Assembly (NCBI RefSeq): GCF_030373225.1
Contig: NZ_JAUCZG010000021.1
Span: 1-64,000, forward strand
Origin: Hydrogenophaga sp.
Lineage (GTDB): Bacteria; Pseudomonadota; Gammaproteobacteria; Burkholderiales; Burkholderiaceae_C
Direction: 5' to 3'
Length of the DNA: 64,000 nucleotides
Numbering within the stretch: the first letter of the stretch is position 1; each line of letters starts with the position of its first letter. Below are positions 56,041 to 64,000 of the stretch, one piece after another. A program made the translations under genes and the position numbers. Under the pieces are notes generated by a model. It saw only the letters and a list, made by a program, of their open reading frames with translations. It was not told where the DNA came from and made no database searches.

Positions 56041-57303
56041 ATGCAACAACCCACCCGTGATGCGCTTGTGACCGAAACCGAGACCTCGACCAACAAGGAC
56101 AAGATCAAGTTCCTGCTGCTCGAAGGCATTCATCCCTCGGCCGTCGCCGTGATCCAGGCGGCGGGGTACACGCAGATAGAAAGCATCGCGGGCGCTCTGT
56201 CTGGCGAAGCGCTCGAGAGCAAGCTCCGTGGCGTGCATTTCCTGGGCATTCGTTCGCGCACCCAGCTGACACAGCAAGTGCTGGCGCATGCCAACCGGCT
56301 GGCCGCAGTGGGATGCTTCTGCATCGGCACCAACCAGGTGGATCTGGCGGCGGCGCGTGATCTGGGCATCGCGGTCTTCAACGCGCCCTTCTCCAACACC
56401 CGATCGGTGGCCGAGCTGGTGTTGGCCGAAGCCATCCTGCTGATGCGCGGCATCCCTGAGAAGAGCGCTGCGGCGCATCGCGGCGGATGGCTCAAGTCGG
56501 CAAAGGGCGCCTTCGAGGTACGCGGCAAAACCCTGGGCATCGTGGGTTACGGCGCGATCGGCACGCAGCTGTCGGTGCTGGCCGAGGGCCTGGGCATGAA
56601 AGTGATCTTCTTCGACGTCGTGAGCAAGCTCCCCCTGGGCAATGCCAGCCAGGTTGCCCGTCTCGAGGACCTGCTGGCTCAAGCCGACGTCGTGAGCCTG
56701 CATGTACCCGAGACCGCAGCCACCCGATGGATGATCGGCTCGGCCCAGATTGCCGCGATGAAGCATGGCGGCGTGCTGATCAACGCATCACGCGGGACCG
56801 TCGTCGACATCGAGGCTCTGGCCGACGCCTTGCGAGGCAAGCGCCTGGCTGGCGCAGCCATCGACGTGTACCCCGAGGAGCCGGGCAGCAACGACGAGCC
56901 CTTCGAATCGCTCCTTCAGGGCCTGGACAACGTGATCCTGACACCGCACATCGGTGGGTCCACGGTGGAGGCCCAGGAGAACATCGGTATCGAAGTCGCA
57001 GCCAAGTTGGTCAAGTACAGCGACAACGGGACCTCGACCTCGTCGGTCAACTTCCCCGAAGTCGCCCTGCCCGCCCACCCCGGCAAATACCGTCTTCTGC
57101 ACGTTCATCGCAACGTGCCGGGTGTGCTTGCGGAGATCAACCGGGTCTTCTCTGACCTCCACATCAACATCGCCGCGCAATATCTGCAGACCCACGCAGA
57201 TGTAGGCTACGTGGTGATCGACATCGATGCCGAACACGCGGCCCTGGCGCGGGCCAGGCTGGCGGATGTTCCCGGAACCTTGCGCAGTCGGGTCTTGTTC
57301 TGA
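56041..57303 (+). CDS. serA: D-3-phosphoglycerate dehydrogenase with ACT domain
   Basis: Commits 3-phosphoglycerate to serine synthesis. The 420 residues follow the E. coli SerA pattern: substrate domain with NTRSVAELVLAEAILLMRG, NAD-binding GYGAIGTQLSVLAEGLGMKV about 170, catalytic Arg in INASRGTVVDIEAL, Glu in AIDVYPEEPG, and His in LTPHIGGSTVEAQ near 303. A C-terminal ACT domain (LLHVHRNVPGVLAEINRVFS) implies feedback by serine. Serine is the precursor of cysteine, the SufS substrate, which may explain its position behind the Fe-S genes. It is 60 bp after lipA. Confidence 0.95.
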   Translation: MQQPTRDALVTETETSTNKDKIKFLLLEGIHPSAVAVIQAAGYTQIESIAGALSGEALESKLRGVHFLGIRSRTQLTQQVLAHANRLAAVGCFCIGTNQVDLAAARDLGIAVFNAPFSNTRSVAELVLAEAILLMRGIPEKSAAAHRGGWLKSAKGAFEVRGKTLGIVGYGAIGTQLSVLAEGLGMKVIFFDVVSKLPLGNASQVARLEDLLAQADVVSLHVPETAATRWMIGSAQIAAMKHGGVLINASRGTVVDIEALADALRGKRLAGAAIDVYPEEPGSNDEPFESLLQGLDNVILTPHIGGSTVEAQENIGIEVAAKLVKYSDNGTSTSSVNFPEVALPAHPGKYRLLHVHRNVPGVLAEINRVFSDLHINIAAQYLQTHADVGYVVIDIDAEHAALARARLADVPGTLRSRVLF

Positions 57304-57325
57304 AAGGGCCCGAAGCTTGAGCTCA

Positions 57326-57634
57326 TTGTCTGTCGGCACAGTCAACGACGGCACCTGTCAGGTGCAGGACGTGAGGGGTGACCACGTCGGCAACCTGAAA
57401 TGGATCCGGGGTGCGTGGAAGTTCAAGGCCATCGGCCATGACGAGGTGGGGGCGGTCATTCCGGGCGGTGGGCCTCTGACCGACCGGCACAACACTGTGT
57501 TCGCCAGCCTCGACGTGGCGCAGATCAACAAGGTGCTTGGCAGTGCCTTCGATGCCCACCCGACAGTTCACGAACCCAACCTCTCTCCTGATAAATTGAT
57601 TCGTTCGAACGCACCTTTGGTAGCGCGAGGCTGA
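57326..57634 (+). CDS. small hypothetical protein
   Basis: A weakly supported frame of up to 102 codons starting from TTG (57326, or 57317), 22 bases after serA. The first about 75 residues look protein-like (QVQDVRGDHVGNLKWIRGAW, HDEVGAVIPGGGPLTDRHNT, then VFASLDVAQINKVLGS). The last 30 residues do not, as if a frameshift had changed the end. I recall similar short proteins in Comamonadaceae but cannot name a family. It could be a decayed gene. Confidence 0.4.
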   Translation: MSVGTVNDGTCQVQDVRGDHVGNLKWIRGAWKFKAIGHDEVGAVIPGGGPLTDRHNTVFASLDVAQINKVLGSAFDAHPTVHEPNLSPDKLIRSNAPLVARG

Positions 57635-58273
57635 CTGAATTCTGGTTAGCCCGGACCGGCAGGTTGCCTGCGACGCCCGCCCTCCGGAGGCAGAACGCCA
57701 GGGTGCGAGGACCTGCGGACTTGGGCGTCCAAGGATCTTCTCGAGTATTGACTGCTGCAGGATCGCGGCCATGACTTTTGTCCGGGCACAGCGAATTGGC
57801 GGATACTCCACGGTCTGTTTTGTTTCGCTTCGTTGGAAGCCAGGATCGAGCCACTCTGAACCGGTCAGTGGGGAGTACCTGCTTCTGGCCGATCAGCGAC
57901 ATCGTATCCGAGGGGATGCATCAAGGCATGCATGAATCATGCGAACCGAGCGCCCCAAGACGGATGTCCCATCGCAACCATCCTGGCAGCGGAACAGGCC
58001 GGTTGCATCTACTCAGGCAGTCGTCGGCTGACGCCGTGGCACAAAGCGCTGCAAGTCCATGAATTTGCGTGCCCGCCAGAGCAAATTCTCCAGCTGCCTG
58101 CGGCAGCGACCTGCCGGCGGTTACAAGTCGGCCCGGGGGATCGTTTCTAATGTCGCCCTGGCCACCGGTGTTCCGGTCTGGCCACCGCTGACGGGCGTGC
58201 ACGCCCAACCCGGTCGGCAACCCACCCTGTTCTTGATGCCGATTGCGCCTGTGGGGCGCCAAGGAATGCTTTT
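57635..58273. other. gene-poor stretch between the Fe-S locus and the stator operon
   Basis: About 640 bases without a supported gene. Short frames on both strands (for example 57525-57902 minus and 57932-58150 plus) have no domain or good start. The AAGGA ribosome site for the next operon is at 58261-58265, so its promoter should lie in this stretch, but no clear hexamers were identified. The sequence resembles eroded DNA like that on the other side of the Fe-S locus. Confidence 0.4.
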
Positions 58274-58942
58274 TTGCGCAGCAACTTCAACCGTTCAGCC
58301 CTGGTGCGCCAGCTTGCCGGCTGGCAGGCCGCGCCCGCCGAGCCGCCGCGCCAGGACCTGGCCGAGCGGCTGGGCCAGTGGTTCAACGTGGCCGATGCGA
58401 TCGCGCTGAGTTCGGCTCACCAGACCATGCCCGCCGTGGCACGCGCGCGGCGCCCGGCGGTGCCGGCCGGCGCTCGTGGTGCGCAGGCCGAATTGAAGCG
58501 CGTGCGCGCCACGCTGAGCCAGGCCATCACCAAGCCACCGGCCGAACCGGGCGACGAGGGCAGCGACGACACGGACGCCGGCTTTGCTGCGCACCACCAG
58601 CGCTGCCTGGAGCAGCAGCGGCGCATGGACATGGCGATCGAAGCGCTGCGTGGCCATGTGCGCGAGACCTTGTCGCAGACCTCTGCGCGCCTGGCGCAGC
58701 TGGCCGCGCTGGACGCCGCGCTCGAGCCGCTGCTCGGCGGGCGCGAGCAGCGGCTGCTGGCCAGCGTGCCCACCTTTCTCAAGGCGCGCCTTGCGCAGCT
58801 GCGCCAATCCCACCCCGACGGCTGTCAGCCGCTGTTTGAACACGAGCTGCAGCAAACGCTGCTGGCCGAGCTGGACCTGCGGCTGCAGCCCGTGGTCGGC
58901 ATGGTCGAGGCCCTGAGCCAGGAAGTGACACAACACCCATGA
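58274..58942 (+). CDS. DUF3348-family protein, first gene of the putative stator operon
   Basis: A 222-residue cytoplasmic protein that I recognise as DUF3348-like from its start (FNRSALVRQLAGW) and its genomic company. It is helical and charged. A Pro/Ala-rich middle is followed by a Gln/Arg/Leu-rich region with coiled-coil character (HHQRCLEQQRRMDMAIEALR) and a conserved end (LRQSHPDGCQPLFEHELQQT). No enzymatic motif or membrane segment is present. The start is a TTG with AAGGA eight bases before it; no in-frame ATG fits. It overlaps the next gene by four bases. The function is unknown, and a cytoplasmic partner of the membrane complex is plausible. Confidence 0.8.
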   Translation: MRSNFNRSALVRQLAGWQAAPAEPPRQDLAERLGQWFNVADAIALSSAHQTMPAVARARRPAVPAGARGAQAELKRVRATLSQAITKPPAEPGDEGSDDTDAGFAAHHQRCLEQQRRMDMAIEALRGHVRETLSQTSARLAQLAALDAALEPLLGGREQRLLASVPTFLKARLAQLRQSHPDGCQPLFEHELQQTLLAELDLRLQPVVGMVEALSQEVTQHP

Positions 58943-60708
58943 ACCCCAACGCATCGAACCGTTTTTCTGTCCTGGGCGCCTTTGCGCTCGGTCTCGCCGC
59001 CCTGGTCTGGGTCGGATGGGGCTTCGTCGGCACCAGCGCCATTGCGCTGGCCATGACCCTGGCCATCGGCGCTGGCTACCTGTTGGGCGCGCAGGAGGTC
59101 CGGCGTTTTCGTGCCGTCACCGCCGCACTGGCCGAGGCACTGCAGGCGGTGCCGCAGCCGCTGGCGCGGCTGAGCGACTGGCTGGAGAAACTGCCACCGG
59201 CCCTGCAAAACCCGGTGCGTGCGCGCATCGAGGGCGAGCGTGCCGCCTTGCCCGGCCTGGCTCTCACGCCGTATCTGATCGGGCTGCTGGTGATGCTGGG
59301 CATGCTGGGCACCTTCCTGGGTCTGGTGGTCACCTTCCGCGGCGCGGTGTTCACACTGGAAGGCACGGCCGATCTGCAGGCCATCCGCTCGGCGCTGGCC
59401 GAACCCATCAAGGGGCTGGGCCTGGCCTTCGGCACCTCGGTGGTGGGTGTGGCCACCTCGGCCATGCTCGGCCTGATGTCGGTGATCAGCCGGCGTGAAC
59501 GGCTGGCCGTGGTGCGCGAACTCGATGCCCGCACCGCCAACGTGTTCCGGCCGTTTTCGCTTGCCCACCAGCGCAGCGAGACCTTCAAGGCGCTGCAGGA
59601 GCAGGCCGGTTCCCTGCCGACCGTGGTGGACCGGCTGCAGACCCTGATGGAACAGATGGAGCGCCGCGGCCAGCAGCTCGACGAGCAATTGCTGGCGCGC
59701 CAGGCCGAGTTCCATCGTGAAGCCCGCACGGCCTACCACGAGCTCGGCGAGTCGGTCGCGCGTTCGCTCGGCGAGAGCCTGTCTGCCGGTGCGCGTATCG
59801 CCCGCGACACGCTGCAGCCGGTGGTGGAGAACGCCATGGCGGCCGTTGCCGCCGATGCTGCAAGCCTGCACGAACGTGTGTTCGACGCGGTGCGAAGCCA
59901 GACGGGTGAACTGCTCACGGGCGTGCAGCACACCCTGCACCTGGCGCAGGCCGACCAGGCCCAGGCACTGGCGCAGAGCGCGACCCTGTGGCGCGAGGAA
60001 CTGGCCACGCTGCGCCGCGAGGAACGTGCCCGTGGCGAGGCCGCCGTGCAGCGTCTGGGCGAATGGCAGACCTCGCTCAACGCCCAGGTGGCCACCCACC
60101 TCGGCGCGCTGGGCTCGGCCATCGAGGCACCGGTGGCGCGTCTGCTGGAGGCTTCGCTGCAGGCGCCCCGGGCCGCGGCCGAGCTGATCGCGCAGCTCAA
60201 GCGCGAAACCACCGGGCTGGGCGAGCGCGACCAGCGGGCGCTGCAGGAACGCGTCACGCTCATGAACAACATCGACAGCCTGTTGCAGACGGTGCAGCAG
60301 GCCACCGGCGCGCAGCATGCAGCGATCGAATCGCTGGTCGCTTCGGCCGGCAGCGTGCTCGACCAGGTGGGGCGCCAGTTCACCGAGACGGTGGGCGCGC
60401 AGGCCGGGCGGGCCGAGGACGTGGCCGCGCAGGTCAGCGGCAGCGCCATCGAGCTGGCTGCGCTGGGCGAAGCCTTTGGTCACGGCGTGCAGCTCTTCGC
60501 CGCCACCAATGAAAAACTCATCGGCAGCCTGCAGCGCATGGAAGCCGCAGTGGGCCAGTCGATGCAGCGCAGCGACGAGCAACTGGCCTACTACGTGGCA
60601 CAGGCGCGCGAGGTGATCGACCTGAGCCTCAGCTCGCAGCAAGGCATCGTCGAAGACCTGCGCCGCTTGCGCAATGAACAGAAGAGCGCGGCGGAGAGCG
60701 CCGCATGA
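58939..60708 (+). CDS. MotA/TolQ/ZorA-like membrane protein with long helical tail (DUF802)
   Basis: A 589-residue protein. Four predicted helices lie at about 9-30, 33-51, 112-134 and 159-184. The third and fourth carry the signature of MotA/TolQ/ExbB channel proteins: LVMLGMLGTFLGLVVTF and LGLAFGTSVVGVATSAMLG. The remaining 400 residues are almost uninterrupted Ala/Gln/Glu/Leu-rich helix (DUF802-type repeats), predicted to project into the cytoplasm as in the anti-phage protein ZorA. The next gene encodes the matching MotB-like partner. Together they should form an ion-driven stator of the five-plus-two type. The target it moves is unknown. Start and stop both overlap neighbours as ATGA. 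Confidence 0.8.
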   Translation: MNPNASNRFSVLGAFALGLAALVWVGWGFVGTSAIALAMTLAIGAGYLLGAQEVRRFRAVTAALAEALQAVPQPLARLSDWLEKLPPALQNPVRARIEGERAALPGLALTPYLIGLLVMLGMLGTFLGLVVTFRGAVFTLEGTADLQAIRSALAEPIKGLGLAFGTSVVGVATSAMLGLMSVISRRERLAVVRELDARTANVFRPFSLAHQRSETFKALQEQAGSLPTVVDRLQTLMEQMERRGQQLDEQLLARQAEFHREARTAYHELGESVARSLGESLSAGARIARDTLQPVVENAMAAVAADAASLHERVFDAVRSQTGELLTGVQHTLHLAQADQAQALAQSATLWREELATLRREERARGEAAVQRLGEWQTSLNAQVATHLGALGSAIEAPVARLLEASLQAPRAAAELIAQLKRETTGLGERDQRALQERVTLMNNIDSLLQTVQQATGAQHAAIESLVASAGSVLDQVGRQFTETVGAQAGRAEDVAAQVSGSAIELAALGEAFGHGVQLFAATNEKLIGSLQRMEAAVGQSMQRSDEQLAYYVAQAREVIDLSLSSQQGIVEDLRRLRNEQKSAAESAA

Positions 60709-61364
60709 TGACCGGGCTGGACAAGCTCGTGGACGACGGCATCGACGAAGGCGCGGGCGAGCAGAGCGCACCGATCTGGGCCGTGTTCGGCGACCTCATG
60801 GCCGGGCTGGTGGGTGCCTTCGTGCTCATCCTGATCGGTGTGCTGGTGGTGCAGATGGACCTGGTGGCCAGCCTGCAGTCCGAGGTGCAGAAACGCCAGC
60901 AGGAGGAGGCCCGCCGCATGGCGCTGGAAAAGGCCCTGGCCATTCCGCTGCAGAACGGCCGCGTGACGCTGGACAACGGGCGCATCGGCATCAGCGGCAG
61001 CGTGCTGTTTGCGCTCAACTCCGACGAGCTGCGCGCCGAAGGCCGACAGATCCTCCAGAGCCTGGTGCCACCGCTGCAGGTCTATCTGGGCGAGCGCGAC
61101 GAGATGCTGATGGTCAGCGGCTTCACCGACGACCGCCCGGTGCAGGCCGGCAACCAGCGTTATGCCGACAACCTCGAACTCTCGGCGCAGCGCGCGCTCA
61201 CCGTGACGCGCGCCCTGATCGAGGAGGGCATGCCACCGCAGCGCGTGTTCAGCGCCGCCTTCGGCGCCGAACAACCGGTGGCCTCCAACGCCGACGAGAA
61301 GGGCCGAGCGCTCAACCGGCGGGTGGAGATGGCGCCCGTGCCCAAGGCAGGCCAGCGTGAGTGA
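60705..61364 (+). CDS. MotB/ZorB-like OmpA-family protein
   Basis: A 219-residue type II membrane protein. A short cytoplasmic N terminus leads to one helix (about 31-50), immediately preceded by Asp30 in IWAVFGDLMAGLVGAFVLIL. This matches the position of the proton-carrying Asp of MotB (Asp32 in E. coli). A coiled segment (SLQSEVQKRQQEEARR) follows, then an OmpA-like peptidoglycan-binding domain (VLFALNSDELRAEG, SGFTDDRPVQ, NLELSAQRALTVTRALIEEG, ending NRRVEM). It would anchor the complex to the wall and carry ions through the channel formed with the upstream protein. It overlaps the next gene by eight bases. Confidence 0.87.
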   Translation: MMTGLDKLVDDGIDEGAGEQSAPIWAVFGDLMAGLVGAFVLILIGVLVVQMDLVASLQSEVQKRQQEEARRMALEKALAIPLQNGRVTLDNGRIGISGSVLFALNSDELRAEGRQILQSLVPPLQVYLGERDEMLMVSGFTDDRPVQAGNQRYADNLELSAQRALTVTRALIEEGMPPQRVFSAAFGAEQPVASNADEKGRALNRRVEMAPVPKAGQRE

Positions 61365-61851
61365 TCCGGTGCAGGCGCACTTTGTGGCGGCGCTCGAGCG
61401 GCGCATGCAGCGCGCGCCCGAGGCCGTGCAGCGTGTGCTGCGTGCCCGGCTGCAACAGGCCTGGCCCGGGCAGGCGTCTACCGGGTCGCCCACCCCGGCT
61501 GCCCACACCCGGGCGCCCTCGCCACTGGCACAACTCAACCGCGACATCGCCGCCACCGCCCCACCCGGGCGCGAGCTGCGCAGCGCGCAAAGCTTCCGCG
61601 ACACCTGGTCGCGCATCTGTGCCGACGACGAGGTGACCCAGGCCGTGGCGCAAGGCCCCGAAAACGCCGGCCCGCTGAACTCGCACAGACTGGTGCTGCG
61701 AACGCTGGCGCTGATGCGCGACCTGTCGCCCGACTACCTGCGTCGCTTTCTCTCGCACGCCGACACGCTGCTGTGGCTGGAACAGGCGCAGTCGCCAGGC
61801 CGACCCAAGCCGCCCGCCGCCAAACCCAGGCCGGCGCGCAGCAAAAAATAA
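61357..61851 (+). CDS. DUF2894-family protein, last gene of the putative stator operon
   Basis: A 164-residue cytoplasmic protein starting from GTG inside the end of the OmpA-family gene. The N-terminal helix (FVAALERRMQRAPEAVQRVL) and a central motif (FRDTWSRICADDEVTQAV) followed by GPLNSHRLVLRTLALMRDLS fit what I recall of DUF2894. A Pro/Lys/Arg-rich tail ends the protein. There is no membrane segment and no catalytic motif. Its fixed position in this operon suggests a cytoplasmic accessory of the membrane complex. Confidence 0.78.
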   Translation: MSDPVQAHFVAALERRMQRAPEAVQRVLRARLQQAWPGQASTGSPTPAAHTRAPSPLAQLNRDIAATAPPGRELRSAQSFRDTWSRICADDEVTQAVAQGPENAGPLNSHRLVLRTLALMRDLSPDYLRRFLSHADTLLWLEQAQSPGRPKPPAAKPRPARSKK

Positions 61852-61884
61852 GCCTGGCGCCAGGACAGGGTCCGGCGCCAGGCT
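61841..61884 (-). terminator. katG transcription terminator
   Basis: On the minus strand, an 11-bp perfect stem (AGCCTGGCGCC pairing with GGCGCCAGGCT, 61851-61884, 12-nt loop) is followed by TTATTTTTT. It lies 40 bp beyond the katG stop. On the plus strand no T run follows, so it serves the stator operon poorly if at all. Its edge touches the last codons of the DUF2894 gene. Confidence 0.8.
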
Positions 61885-61923
61885 CGGGTGCAGGGCAGGG
61901 CGCTCAGGCTCCGCAGATCCGGA

Positions 61924-64000
<2,077 letters not shown>

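Noticed and set aside
58274-61851. Complete Zorya anti-phage system
   Set aside because: Only ZorA/ZorB-like architecture is present. No ZorC, ZorD helicase or ZorE nuclease is encoded, and the DUF3348/DUF2894 partners differ, so it is reported as a related but distinct stator operon.

Overview
The window is high-GC DNA with dense, mostly overlapping genes. Its gene complement fits Burkholderiales, family Comamonadaceae (Hydrogenophaga-like): HemC-HemD-HemX-HemY, a tryptophanyl-tRNA synthetase with a C-terminal add-on domain, H-NS, TRAP transporters, and the DUF3348/DUF802/OmpA/DUF2894 cassette. The assignment is inferred from proteins and layout, not from a marker gene. No rRNA, CRISPR array or intact insertion sequence is visible.

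Layout. 1-0.7 kb: decayed DNA ending at a tRNA-Ser(CGA). 0.9-3 kb: a histidine kinase and a response regulator facing each other. 3.2-10.6 kb (minus): trpS, a site-2 protease, a YciO-like protein, a DMT exporter, an RNase AM-like PHP phosphatase and ppc. 10.7-15 kb (plus): hemC-hemD-hemX-hemY. 15.1-20.3 kb: rne (minus) divergent from rluC, then hns. 20.4-25 kb (minus): sugar-nucleotide epimerase, acyl-CoA synthetase, a MhpD-like hydratase and a LysR regulator. 25-31.7 kb (plus): two-subunit indolepyruvate:ferredoxin oxidoreductase and a TRAP transporter, suggesting uptake and oxidation of aryl-pyruvates or related acids. 31.7-35.9 kb: an esterase, a small membrane protein, a deletion junction joining a 5'-truncated EamA transporter to the tail of an Lrp/AsnC regulator, and a secreted Cache protein next to a chemoreceptor. 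35.9-43.3 kb: a purine/glyoxylate module (LysR and 8-oxoguanine deaminase divergent from gcl-hyi-glxR-glycerate kinase).

44.4-57.3 kb is a long Fe-S maturation locus: sufA-B-C-D-S-U, bolA, a monothiol glutaredoxin, nfu, an Mrp-DUF971 fusion and a second nfu, followed by a type II NADH dehydrogenase, lipoyl synthase and D-3-phosphoglycerate dehydrogenase. A good match to the IscR type 1 site precedes sufA. The locus supplies sulfur (SufS/SufU), scaffold (SufBCD) and carriers (SufA, Nfu, Grx/BolA, Mrp), and includes one Fe-S client, LipA. Gene-poor, eroded sequence flanks it on both sides.

58.3-61.9 kb is a four-gene overlapping operon. It encodes a MotA/TolQ/ZorA-like membrane protein with a long helical tail and a MotB-like OmpA protein with an aspartate at the start of its membrane helix, flanked by two small proteins of unknown function (DUF3348, DUF2894). 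I read it as an uncharacterised ion-driven stator complex and consider it the most interesting system here. The window ends inside katG.
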